Of a DNA stretch of 36,687 nt, positions 15,837 to 24,057 are shown in pieces (the stretch's first letter is position 1; the number at the start of each line of letters is the position of its first letter). The DNA comes from Candidatus Poribacteria bacterium (GTDB lineage: Bacteria; Poribacteria; WGA-4E; WGA-3G), in contig JAAXHL010000095.1 in NCBI GenBank assembly GCA_012270865.1, forward strand, positions 1-36,687. The letters run 5' to 3'. A model generated the notes under the pieces. That model saw nothing but the letters and a program-made list of their open reading frames with translations. It was not told the DNA's origin and did not search any database. The translations under genes and the position numbers were made by a program.

Positions 15837-16526
15837 CTATTCTGCTTCTTTTGCCTTTCGGACTGTTTCTCTGGCACTTTCAAGTAGGTGCAACGCACTC
15901 GGATTAAGGGCATAGAGTGCTTCGTGGTATGCGAGGTATTCGTCTGCATCATCAGGGAGCCTGAAGCCTCCAAACCACAACTTCGTCTCTCCTTTAACAA
16001 CAATATCAACCTCTGGAATATCCCCATGCTGTTCGACCAACTGCTCTCTGTAGATTTTGGCAAACAGTTCTGGGTCATCCGTCTCCTCCATCATTTTGCT
16101 CTTCAGCGACCTTTCAAGGCTGTCACGATTGTGCTTGGTGGGCCAGAGAACATATTGTGCCTTCTGAAAGTCAACTATTTCATCAGTTGTCGTAAATACC
16201 ATGACACCTGTTAGTATTTTTTCTCGCTCACGTGCTGCGACGATATGAACAGCAGGAATATTCCCGAATTGTTGCACGAGCTGCGCATGGTAATACTTAG
16301 CGCGTAACTCAGGATCCTCTGTCTGCTCCCAGTTTGTAGGAACATTTAATGCCATCAATTCTTGGATCTCTGCATCACTAATGTCATAAGTAAGTTGACT
16401 GGTATCGTAAAGTTCGCTCGGTATCACTATCGGATCTGTCTCGTCAGGGTCACCGCAGCCGATCAAGAAAAACAGACTGAAGAGACATACAAAAGTGATC
16501 GCGCCTACAAAATATCTTTTCAACAT
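15837..16526 (-). CDS. lipoprotein with two tandem repeats of about 60 residues, unknown function
   Basis: This encodes 229 residues from the ATG at 16526, which has AAGGAG upstream; a TTG six codons earlier overlaps that ribosome-binding site and was not used. The signal peptide ends with lipobox LIGC (Cys24). The body holds two similar units, one from about 70 to 130 (TEDPELRAKYYHAQL onward) and one from about 150 to 210 (TDDPELFAKIYREQL onward). Each continues through a HGDIPEVDIV-like strand and ends in ALxP. An internal duplication is evident. A -10 element with extended TG (TGCTATACT, minus strand near 16608-16616) may be its promoter. No family was recognised. Confidence 0.82.
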   Translation of the reverse strand: MLKRYFVGAITFVCLFSLFFLIGCGDPDETDPIVIPSELYDTSQLTYDISDAEIQELMALNVPTNWEQTEDPELRAKYYHAQLVQQFGNIPAVHIVAAREREKILTGVMVFTTTDEIVDFQKAQYVLWPTKHNRDSLERSLKSKMMEETDDPELFAKIYREQLVEQHGDIPEVDIVVKGETKLWFGGFRLPDDADEYLAYHEALYALNPSALHLLESARETVRKAKEAE

Positions 16527-16733
16527 TTTTCGGTTCTCCTTCAAAATTTTGCTCCTCTATTTTTGAGGTTTTCTATCGCAGAAAACTGTAGACTGAACAT
16601 ATAGATTCAGTATAGCACAGATCCTGCAATTTCATATAATTTTGTTGTAAGTTATATCGTTCCTCTTCAAACGCGTTGGGGTCTATCAAATATAACGATA
16701 CCAAGGGTATTTAGTTTACATGACAAATTTTCC

Positions 16734-16762
16734 TTGACTTTCAGAGGTTTCTCTGCTATAGT
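16734..16762 (+). promoter_or_regulatory. promoter placed for a leaderless transcript
   Basis: TTGACT (16734-16739) and TATAGT (16757-16762) are 17 bases apart. The ATG of the ABC ATPase lies at 16769, six bases after the -10, where transcription would normally begin. No Shine-Dalgarno is visible, so the mRNA is probably leaderless. Confidence 0.6.
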
Positions 16763-16768
16763 AACCTT

Positions 16769-18844
16769 ATGCAAGAAGCACTGCTCAGCGTACAGGACCT
16801 CAAAACCTATTTTCGTACCCCCGAAGGGCTTGCCCGCGCCGTTGACGGTATCTCTTTCGACATTGCACCGAACGAGATTTTCGCGCTCGTCGGTGAGTCG
16901 GGGTGCGGTAAAAGCGTCACCGCGTTGTCCGTGATCCAACTCGTCGCGCAGCCAGCGGGTTTCATCGCAGGTGGTGCCATCTACTACAACGGACAAGACA
17001 TCACGCGTCTGCCGGAGGTCGGGAAACGGAAGATTCAAGGCAACGACATCGCCATGGTGTTCCAAGAGCCGATGACCAGCCTCAACCCCGTTTTCACCGT
17101 CGGTAGCCAGATTTCAGAGGCGATCCGACAACACCAGAACCTCCGCGGCAACGCTGCACGGAACGCTGCGATTGAGATGCTCGACCTTGTCGGGATCCCG
17201 GAACCCGCGGCGCGTTACGATGAATATCCGCACCAGATGTCCGGCGGTATGAAACAGCGTGTTATGATTGCGATGGCACTCTCCTGCCGTCCCGGACTCC
17301 TCATCGCCGATGAACCCACTACGGCTCTTGATGTTACGATACAGGCGCAGATCCTTGAACTCATCCAACGCCTCCAGCAAGAATTGCAAATGGCGGTGTT
17401 GCTGATTACACACGATTTGGGAGTTGTTGCGAACATCGCTGACCGTGTCGCTGTGATGTACGCCGGGAAAATCGCGGAGACGGGGACCTGGGAGCAGCTT
17501 TACGAGACCCCGCAGCACCCGTACACCGTCAAACTCTTGGAATCGACACCTGCGCGCGATAAACGGGGGACACAATTACATACGATTACCGGTAGAGTCC
17601 CGAAAGCCACGGCGTATAACGACGGCTGCCGATTCGCCGATCGCTGTCCGAAGGTCATGGACGGCTGTGAAACCATTGCTCCAACGCTACATGCCGTTAA
17701 CGGTAGTGAGCACAATGTCGCCTGTCATCTCTACAACCCTGAACCGCCGTTTAATGCTACAAAGACTTCGGCTGTAAGGCTTGAACTCGAAACGGATACG
17801 GAAAAAACAGAAACGTCTCCGACACAGACAGGAGATACACAATCGCAACTTCAGGTAAAGAACCTCTGTGTCCACTACCCGATTCAGAAAGGGATTTTTA
17901 AACGCACCGTCGGTTATGTCTATGCGGTTGATGATGTCACGCTCGATATTCCACGTGGCAAAACGCTTGCACTCGTCGGTGAATCCGGATCCGGCAAGAC
18001 TTCATTCGGCAAAGCCATCCTCCGCTTAGGTGTTCCTGTTAAAGGCGATCTCGTCTATAATGGTGCTAATATCGCGACCACGACACGTCAGGAGATGCAC
18101 CCCTATCGCAAATGGATGCAGATTATCTTTCAGGATCCGTACGCATCTCTCAACCCGCGGATGACTGTCGGTGCGATTATCCAAGAGGGGATGCAAGCAC
18201 ACGGTATCGGTGAATCCACTGCGGAACGCGAGCATCGGGTCGCAGAGTTGATGCAGCGTGTCGGTTTATCGCCGGATATGGTAACCCGGTACCCGCATGA
18301 ATTCTCTGGGGGTCAGCGGCAACGCATCGGTATCGCACGTTGTCTCGCTGTTGATCCGGAGTTCATCGTCTGTGATGAGGCGACGAGTGCGTTAGATGTG
18401 TCCGTACAAGCGCAGATACTGAACCTGCTGAAATCGCTACAGAACGATTTCAACCTTACGTACCTATTCATCACGCACAATCTCTCTGTCGTTGAGTACT
18501 TTGCAGATGAGGTCGCTGTGATGTATCTCGGTAGAATTGTCGAGCGTGGCACGACAGAGGAGATTTTCGATGCACCGAAGCATCCGTATACCCGTGCGCT
18601 CCTCTCCGCTGTTCCGAAGATGGACCCGCAGACCGGCGTTGAAAAGATTCGGTTAGAGGGTGACGTGCCTTCACCGATCAATCGTCCTTCGGGTTGCCAT
18701 TTCCATCCACGTTGTCCGGAAGTCATGGCGGTGTGCAAGAACGAATACCCAGACGAAACAGATTTCACACAGACGCATTCAGGGAACTGTTATTTGTATC
18801 AAAACGCTGAAACCACAGTCCGACTTCAACGAACCGCAAGGTAA
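16769..18844 (+). CDS. fused dipeptide/oligopeptide-type ABC transporter ATP-binding protein (DppD-DppF-like)
   Basis: This encodes 691 residues comprising two complete ABC ATPase modules. The first has Walker A GESGCGKS (42-49), signature QMSGGMKQR (156-164) and Walker B LLIADEP (177-183). The second has Walker A GESGSGKT (404-411), signature EFSGGQRQR (511-519) and Walker B FIVCDEA (532-538). Each module ends with the HPYT and Cys-containing C-terminal extension of the Opp/Dpp family (CRFADRCP, CHFHPRCP). Fused forms are known in GsiA/YejF-type importers. It would power uptake of peptides or similar solutes. No permease or binding-protein gene lies in the window, so its partners must be elsewhere. 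It is followed by mutL after nine bases. Confidence 0.93.
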   Translation: MQEALLSVQDLKTYFRTPEGLARAVDGISFDIAPNEIFALVGESGCGKSVTALSVIQLVAQPAGFIAGGAIYYNGQDITRLPEVGKRKIQGNDIAMVFQEPMTSLNPVFTVGSQISEAIRQHQNLRGNAARNAAIEMLDLVGIPEPAARYDEYPHQMSGGMKQRVMIAMALSCRPGLLIADEPTTALDVTIQAQILELIQRLQQELQMAVLLITHDLGVVANIADRVAVMYAGKIAETGTWEQLYETPQHPYTVKLLESTPARDKRGTQLHTITGRVPKATAYNDGCRFADRCPKVMDGCETIAPTLHAVNGSEHNVACHLYNPEPPFNATKTSAVRLELETDTEKTETSPTQTGDTQSQLQVKNLCVHYPIQKGIFKRTVGYVYAVDDVTLDIPRGKTLALVGESGSGKTSFGKAILRLGVPVKGDLVYNGANIATTTRQEMHPYRKWMQIIFQDPYASLNPRMTVGAIIQEGMQAHGIGESTAEREHRVAELMQRVGLSPDMVTRYPHEFSGGQRQRIGIARCLAVDPEFIVCDEATSALDVSVQAQILNLLKSLQNDFNLTYLFITHNLSVVEYFADEVAVMYLGRIVERGTTEEIFDAPKHPYTRALLSAVPKMDPQTGVEKIRLEGDVPSPINRPSGCHFHPRCPEVMAVCKNEYPDETDFTQTHSGNCYLYQNAETTVRLQRTAR

Positions 18845-18853
18845 ATTAAAATT

Positions 18854-20737
18854 ATGCCGAAGATTAAGATACTCTCTGCAGATGTTGCCAATAAGATCGC
18901 CGCTGGCGAAGTCGTCGAGCGTCCCGCTTCCGTTGTTAAAGAACTGATCGAGAACGCCGTAGACGCTGAAAGTACCACTGTCCGCATCGAAATCCGTGCA
19001 GGCGGTAAACGGCTCATCCATGTCTCCGATAACGGTGTCGGCATGGAACGCGAAGACGCGCTGCTCGCCTTAGAACGCCACGCGACGAGTAAGGTCAGCC
19101 GTATTGAAGACCTTGAGCAGATTCAGACGTTTGGTTTCCGTGGTGAAGCGTTGGCGAGTATCGCCTCCGTCTCACAATTTGAACTCCTCACCCGCACCGC
19201 CGACGCACTTGAGGGGACAAAGGTTAACGTTGATGGCGGTGTGTTCCGTTCCGTCCAAGAGAGTGGCTGTTCTCCCGGTACGCACATGTCGATCAACAAC
19301 CTCTTTTACAATGTCCCCGCACGCCTGAAGTTCCTCAAGACCGATACCACCGAGATGAATCATGTCACGAAACAGGTAACGTGGGCTGCCCTTGCGCATC
19401 CGAGCATCCATTTCCTGCTAACACATAACGGTAGAACTATCCACGATGTGCGTGCCTGCGATTCACATCTGGAGCGGGTGCGTCTGCTCTACGGCAAAGA
19501 GTTCGCTGAAAACCTTATTGAGTTTACAGAGGAACTCCCGGACCTGAAAATATACGGCTTACTCGGCAAACCGGAATTCACGAAGGCGAATCGCGATTAT
19601 CAAATTTTCTTTATGAATCAGCGACCGATCCGTAGTGGGATCATCAGTGCGGCGTTGAAAGAAGGACTCGACGCAATGGTTGCCAAAGACCGACAACCTG
19701 TGGCACTGCTTTTCCTGACGTTGGACCCGGAGATGGTCGATGTTAATGTCCATCCCGCTAAGGTTGAAGTTCGGTTTCGCAACGAACGTACCATTTATAG
19801 CGGTATCGTCCGCATACTCCGTAACGCGCTCCATAAAGCGAAATATATTCCCAAAATCGAGACTCCCGGTGAATCGACACAGACTGAGACGGACACCGAA
19901 AATCGTGCGACGCACACACCACAACGGGTTCCTACACCGAGTTCCGCATCGGTTGCTACAGGTAGGGGACAACCCACTCATACACGGCGGACAGACGTAC
20001 CACCTACCCCGACGCAGGGACGAGAGGCAGACGCCGGACAGGAGACTGAAGAGACGGCTGATACTTCGGAAGTCCAAATCTCACCGACACCGACTGAAGT
20101 CGTCGTGCAACCGCCACGACAGGAGATCCCAGATGGCGTAAACCTGAGTCTACTCGACTTTGAGAACGTCCAACTCAAGACGAACCTCTTCAAAACCTAT
20201 ATCGTTGCTGAGGCGGGAGATAAAGTCTTCTTCATCGACCAGCACGTCGCTGCCGAGCGTGTGCTTTATGAACGTTTCGTCAACCAGATGCAAGCCGACG
20301 GGATTCCTGTGCAGGGATTACTGCTACCTGTCACTTTGGAAGCCACCCCGCAGCAGCTCAGTGCTTTGAAAGTTCACGGCGACATCTTCAGTAAACTCGG
20401 TTTTGATCTGGAGGAGTTCGGTGGGAACACCATCTTGATTCGTGCGATTCCGTCGCCACTGCCGACCCGCGTCGCTGCACAGACCGTCACGGACCTACTT
20501 GACAAACTCCCCGAAGAACCGCATACCGATGTCCAGCTCCCCGAAGCGATTGACAACGCCTTAATCACAGTCGCGTGTAAATCCGCTGTCAAAGCAGGCG
20601 ATACGTTGGATATGAAGGAGATGGTGAATCTCATCAAGGAGTTATCTCAGGCGAAACTCCCGTTCAATTGCCCGCATTCCCGTCCGATCATCGTCGAGAT
20701 GGGGCGCGATGAATTAGAACGTCGCTTCCATCGGTAA
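18854..20737 (+). CDS. mutL: DNA mismatch repair protein MutL, endonuclease type
   Basis: This encodes 627 residues. The GHKL ATPase domain is intact: ELIENAVDA (30-38), DNGVGM (59-64) and GFRGEAL (94-100). A low-complexity Thr/Pro/Glu linker spans about 338-425. The C-terminal domain contains DQHVAAERVLYE (462-473), matching the DQHA(x)2E(x)4E endonuclease motif with one substitution, and the supporting metal-site motifs ACKSAVKAG (574-582) and CPHSRP (606-611). It should therefore nick DNA itself, as in organisms without MutH. The gene starts nine bases after the ABC ATPase gene and is probably co-transcribed. No mutS is in view. Confidence 0.97.
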   Translation: MPKIKILSADVANKIAAGEVVERPASVVKELIENAVDAESTTVRIEIRAGGKRLIHVSDNGVGMEREDALLALERHATSKVSRIEDLEQIQTFGFRGEALASIASVSQFELLTRTADALEGTKVNVDGGVFRSVQESGCSPGTHMSINNLFYNVPARLKFLKTDTTEMNHVTKQVTWAALAHPSIHFLLTHNGRTIHDVRACDSHLERVRLLYGKEFAENLIEFTEELPDLKIYGLLGKPEFTKANRDYQIFFMNQRPIRSGIISAALKEGLDAMVAKDRQPVALLFLTLDPEMVDVNVHPAKVEVRFRNERTIYSGIVRILRNALHKAKYIPKIETPGESTQTETDTENRATHTPQRVPTPSSASVATGRGQPTHTRRTDVPPTPTQGREADAGQETEETADTSEVQISPTPTEVVVQPPRQEIPDGVNLSLLDFENVQLKTNLFKTYIVAEAGDKVFFIDQHVAAERVLYERFVNQMQADGIPVQGLLLPVTLEATPQQLSALKVHGDIFSKLGFDLEEFGGNTILIRAIPSPLPTRVAAQTVTDLLDKLPEEPHTDVQLPEAIDNALITVACKSAVKAGDTLDMKEMVNLIKELSQAKLPFNCPHSRPIIVEMGRDELERRFHR

Positions 20738-20741
20738 ATAA

Positions 20742-20837
20742 ATGACTAAACCCATTATTGCTGTCTGCTCCCTCTTTGCCGTTTACGCCATACTGACAAG
20801 TTACAAAGGCGTACCGATTGACCACGATCACGCATAG
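20742..20837 (+). CDS. possible 31-residue single-span membrane peptide
   Basis: A short ORF begins four bases after the mutL stop and ends with TAG at 20835. It reads MTKPIIAVCSLFAVYAILTS followed by a short tail ending in DHDHA, giving one hydrophobic span and a His/Asp tail. No ribosome-binding site of its own is seen; it could be translated by coupling with mutL. It may instead be the remnant of a longer gene cut by insertion of the downstream gene pair. Coding status is uncertain. Confidence 0.3.
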   Translation: MTKPIIAVCSLFAVYAILTSYKGVPIDHDHA

Positions 20838-20844
20838 GAATTTC

Positions 20845-20906
20845 TTGATTTTTTTTCTTGAAATGTATTAAAATATTCTCCAAGTCCACGGGAGGTTTGA
20901 ATGTAA
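20845..20906 (+). promoter_or_regulatory. promoter and AUG-UAA start-stop element before the gene pair
   Basis: TTGATT (20845-20850) and TAAAAT (20869-20874) are 18 bases apart. GGGAGG (20890-20895) is five bases from an ATG that is immediately followed by TAA (20901-20906). The true ATG of the next gene is at 20908, 12 bases from the same ribosome-binding site. The start-stop pair would compete for initiation. Confidence 0.45.
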
Positions 20907-20907
20907 T

Positions 20908-21321
20908 ATGGACACTGAAGTAAGGGTCTTCACGCAACCTTGGAAGTCATACCAATCCTGCAAACTTGAAATATCAGAGCAATTTGACATCTTAGCGCAA
21001 CGGGAAGATGACTGGGATGGACATGGTTCACCAAAACCGACTGATTTAACCCTAACTCACGCGAAGGTGGTTATCGGTGCGTTGTTAGATGCTATCATTT
21101 CCGCTGGTCATCGGTGTGACACGCCATCTATCTCCAGCGATGAAGATGGCGATGTAACCGTAGCATGGTATGAGGGTGAGCGGCAATTACATCTTCAAAT
21201 CGGAGAACATGAGGCAGAGTTTTTCAAAGTTTGGGGAACGAATATTGATACTGAAATGGATGTGGATTTTCTAAAACCTGACAATTATTTAACACTTTGG
21301 GAATGGTTAATTGATGGATAA
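20908..21321 (+). CDS. uncharacterised protein, first gene of an overlapping pair
   Basis: This encodes 137 residues with no signal peptide or membrane span. An EDDWDGHGSPKP segment (about 33-44) and a later acidic strand region (SSDEDGDVTVAWYEGERQL) are the most distinctive features; they recall small proteins in which a WDGxGS motif precedes a beta-rich half, but no function is known to me. Its TAA overlaps the ATG of the next gene by eight bases, so the two are translationally coupled and probably work together, as in toxin-antitoxin or similar two-gene cassettes. The pair lies between mutL and a repeat-rich gap. Confidence 0.7.
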   Translation: MDTEVRVFTQPWKSYQSCKLEISEQFDILAQREDDWDGHGSPKPTDLTLTHAKVVIGALLDAIISAGHRCDTPSISSDEDGDVTVAWYEGERQLHLQIGEHEAEFFKVWGTNIDTEMDVDFLKPDNYLTLWEWLIDG

Positions 21322-21775
21322 CAGTGATTATGTACAAGATAATGAGGAACTCTACCGAAGTGTCCGAGGCAAATTGGAAAATAAAGAATATTCCATTCAG
21401 AAAGGAGAACTCATAATTGAGCCTGCAGCCTTCCAAGATAGATATAAGCAACCGTCCGTAGATAGAGCGAAGTTAATAGACTATAATCCTGTTTTGTCTC
21501 AAAAAAGTGAAACGGATGGTATTGTTAGTATTAGAGCTGGCGAGGTCCGCGCAATAGGAACTGTAAAAACAAGAATTAGCAACGAAAATGTTGATGATCA
21601 CGCCGTAGATGTCGTTCCTGATCCTACAAGTGAAAATCCTGCACATGCAAAGATTATTGTAAAACCCGAATTTTGGGGATCAAACAATAAGCAAAAGAAT
21701 GCCTTTAAATTGCTACGAATCGCGCTAGCTAAACTTGCTACTAAAAACGGCTGGATAATAGAGCCAACCTCATAA
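21314..21775 (+). CDS. uncharacterised protein, second gene of an overlapping pair
   Basis: This encodes 153 residues from the ATG at 21314, which overlaps the upstream stop codon (ATGGATAA); a TTG one codon earlier is less likely. It appears soluble. Notable segments are ELYRSVRGKL near the N-terminus, AFQDRYKQPSVDRA, GIVSIRAGEVRAIG, a DDHAVDVVPDP block followed by NPAHAKIIV, and a helical C-terminus. The paired DHAVDV and NPAHAKI blocks, rich in Asp and His, look like conserved functional sites, but no catalytic assignment can be made. Codon use is richer in AT than in mutL or the WD40 gene, suggesting acquisition from outside. Confidence 0.72.
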   Translation: MDNSDYVQDNEELYRSVRGKLENKEYSIQKGELIIEPAAFQDRYKQPSVDRAKLIDYNPVLSQKSETDGIVSIRAGEVRAIGTVKTRISNENVDDHAVDVVPDPTSENPAHAKIIVKPEFWGSNNKQKNAFKLLRIALAKLATKNGWIIEPTS

Positions 21776-22183
21776 TAGATACAGAGGGGTTTTTCGGACA
21801 ACCTCGGGTCCAGCACATTTGATTAAATAGGACTTACGCAATAATTGATAGAAATTGAAGGTATTGGAGTATTGTCGCACGTAACCATCAAGTAAGCTTT
21901 CTTTGAATAGGAATTTCTCACCATAAGCGTCAATTTAAGAAAAAATAACCGTCGCAGACCCCAGGCCTGTAGATTCGGTTTCCTAATCGAACCGGATCCT
22001 ACACCGAAACCTTAGATACTTCAAAAACTCTTGAATCCCGTTGCGAACCCCATAAAAGTAGGTGCTGATTGTAAATTGCGCCTACTTTTACGCGGAAACC
22101 TTGAAGACTTCAAATCCCTCTTCAGTTTCGTAGGGACGAAATGTCTGTAGAAACCGCATACCTATTCTGCCAGAGATATGTAG
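21776..22183. other. gene-free repeat-rich interval
   Basis: About 408 bases have no credible ORF. The interval holds a solitary AGGACTTACGCA end motif (21829-21840) like the ends of the 6434 MITE. It also holds a two-stem hairpin (21968-22003, arms TGTAG/CTACA and CGGTT/AACCG). A strong hairpin of AAAAGTAGGTGC (22054-22065) with GCGCCTACTTTT (22078-22089) has one mismatch and could terminate transcription. The promoter of the following WD40 gene was not clear. Confidence 0.6.
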
Positions 22184-23938
22184 ATGAAAACGACACATCT
22201 TTTCCGCATCACGCTATTTTTCGCTTTCGCGCTATTACTGCCGAACACTTCTGCTCAGGATTACAACACATGGGATTTACCGGACGGTGCGACAATACGT
22301 CTCGGTAAAGGCGGGATAACCGGAAATATCGCTTTCTCACCGGATGGCACTCGGCTTGCGGTCGGCAGTGCTATCGGCATTTGGATTTACGATGTACGTC
22401 CGGGCATAGAAAAAGAACTTGACTTGATCGCCGGGCACACTCGGTCAATCTTATCTATAGCATATTCTCCAGATGCCATGACAATCGCGAGTGGCAGCAA
22501 CGATGGAACAGTGAACCTCTGGCATGTCGCCACGGGGGAACTCCAAACGACGCTTGAAGGACATACGGATGTTATCTATTCTCTTGCGTATTCACCCGAT
22601 GGCAAAACACTTGCGACTGGCAGCCGGGACAATACTGCACGCTTGTGGGATACCCAAACCGGAAAACTCAAAACCACACTAACAGAACACATAAACGGTG
22701 TTGATGCCGTAGCGTTTTCTCCCGATGGTAAAACACTTGCCACCAGCGGTAATGACAAAACAGTGCGGTTGTGGGACACGATGACTGGACAACAGAAAAA
22801 AACACTGAGACAACCCACAGACGGGTTCCGTACCGTCGTGTATTCCCCGGATGGCAAAACGATTGCGACTGGCACTTGGGACGGGACCGTGCGGTTGTGG
22901 AGCGCATACTCCGGACGGCACAAAACTGCTCTGAGAGGACACACAGCTTCTGTCTATTCCGTAGTTTATTCTTCTGATGGTAAAATGATCGCGACCGCAA
23001 GCGCGGACGATACACTCCGGTTATGGGACGCAAAAACAGGAAAACACATTACGACATTCTCAGGACATACACGGTCACTATCCGCCATAACGTATTCCCC
23101 GAACGGTGAAACTATCGCCAGCGGCGGTTTCACTGAAAGAAGGGGTATACTACAACTATGGGACGCAAAAACAGGTGCCCACAAAACCACACTTTCAGAG
23201 CATGTGCGTGAAGTCTTTGCTGTGGCGTATTCTCTGGATGGAAAAATGATCGCTACTGGTGGGCGGGATGGGAGGTTGCGATTATCGAACGCACACACTT
23301 GGGAACACATTACCACACTCACAGGACATACGAGCTTTATCTATGCTGTCGCATTTTCCCCAATCGAGCGCACGCTTGCAACCGCCAGCCGAGACAAGAC
23401 CGTGCGCCTGTGGGACGCACAATCTGGAAAACGCATCGCTACACTTAAAGGGCATACGGGTTTAGTCCTGTCTATAGCGTATGCCCCGGATGGTACGACC
23501 CTCGCGACTGCCAGTGCCGACGCAACAGTGCGGTTGTGGGACCCACAAACAGGAAAACACATTACGACTTTCCCTAAATTTCGAGGTTCGGTACGATCCA
23601 TAGCCTATTCCCCGGATGCAGAAGTGCTTGCTATTGGCATTTTCGACGGCAACAATCCCGCAGTGTGGTTATGGGATGTCCATACTGGAAAGCGTATCAC
23701 TACACTTTCAGGACATACAGACGCTATCAATTCCATAGCATATTCTCATGATGGCACCAGAATAGCAACTGGCAGTGATGACAAGACAGTGCGGCTGTGG
23801 GACGCGAAAACAGAAACACCCCTTGTCACGCTCTCGGGACATACAGGCCATGTTACTTCTGTAGCATTCTCCCCAGATAGAAACACACTCGCCAGCAGTA
23901 GTAACGATGGCACGATTCTTCTATGGGAAATCCGTTAG
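22184..23938 (+). CDS. secreted WD40-repeat beta-propeller protein
   Basis: This encodes 584 residues. A signal peptide (MKTTHLFRITLFFAFALLLP, then NTSA) probably ends before Gln25. The mature protein starts with the cap DYNTWDLPDGATIRLGKG, shared with the protein at 33171, then about 13 WD40 units of roughly 42 residues with the pattern SPDGKTLATGSxDxTVRLWD. That number suggests two seven-bladed propellers with one weak blade. Such proteins are binding scaffolds; no enzymatic domain is present. Unlike its paralogue it has no dockerin tail, ending with the last blade. The ribosome-binding site is weak. It is the last plus-strand gene before a convergent gene group. Confidence 0.9.
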   Translation: MKTTHLFRITLFFAFALLLPNTSAQDYNTWDLPDGATIRLGKGGITGNIAFSPDGTRLAVGSAIGIWIYDVRPGIEKELDLIAGHTRSILSIAYSPDAMTIASGSNDGTVNLWHVATGELQTTLEGHTDVIYSLAYSPDGKTLATGSRDNTARLWDTQTGKLKTTLTEHINGVDAVAFSPDGKTLATSGNDKTVRLWDTMTGQQKKTLRQPTDGFRTVVYSPDGKTIATGTWDGTVRLWSAYSGRHKTALRGHTASVYSVVYSSDGKMIATASADDTLRLWDAKTGKHITTFSGHTRSLSAITYSPNGETIASGGFTERRGILQLWDAKTGAHKTTLSEHVREVFAVAYSLDGKMIATGGRDGRLRLSNAHTWEHITTLTGHTSFIYAVAFSPIERTLATASRDKTVRLWDAQSGKRIATLKGHTGLVLSIAYAPDGTTLATASADATVRLWDPQTGKHITTFPKFRGSVRSIAYSPDAEVLAIGIFDGNNPAVWLWDVHTGKRITTLSGHTDAINSIAYSHDGTRIATGSDDKTVRLWDAKTETPLVTLSGHTGHVTSVAFSPDRNTLASSSNDGTILLWEIR

Positions 23939-24010
23939 TCGCATCACCAATAGGTATTCTTCTACCTCGGTGTTGATTCCGTGAATCCAGAACCTACATA
24001 AATTTTATGC

Positions 24011-24040
24011 AAAAAAAAAAGGCGGATTTTCACATCCGCC
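24011..24040 (-). terminator. intrinsic terminator of the GH127 gene group
   Basis: GGCGGAT (24021-24027) pairs with ATCCGCC (24034-24040). On the minus strand the stem is followed by ten T residues (24011-24020). It lies just after the stop of the glycosidase gene. Confidence 0.85.
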
Positions 24041-24057
24041 CATCGAAAAAGAAAAGA

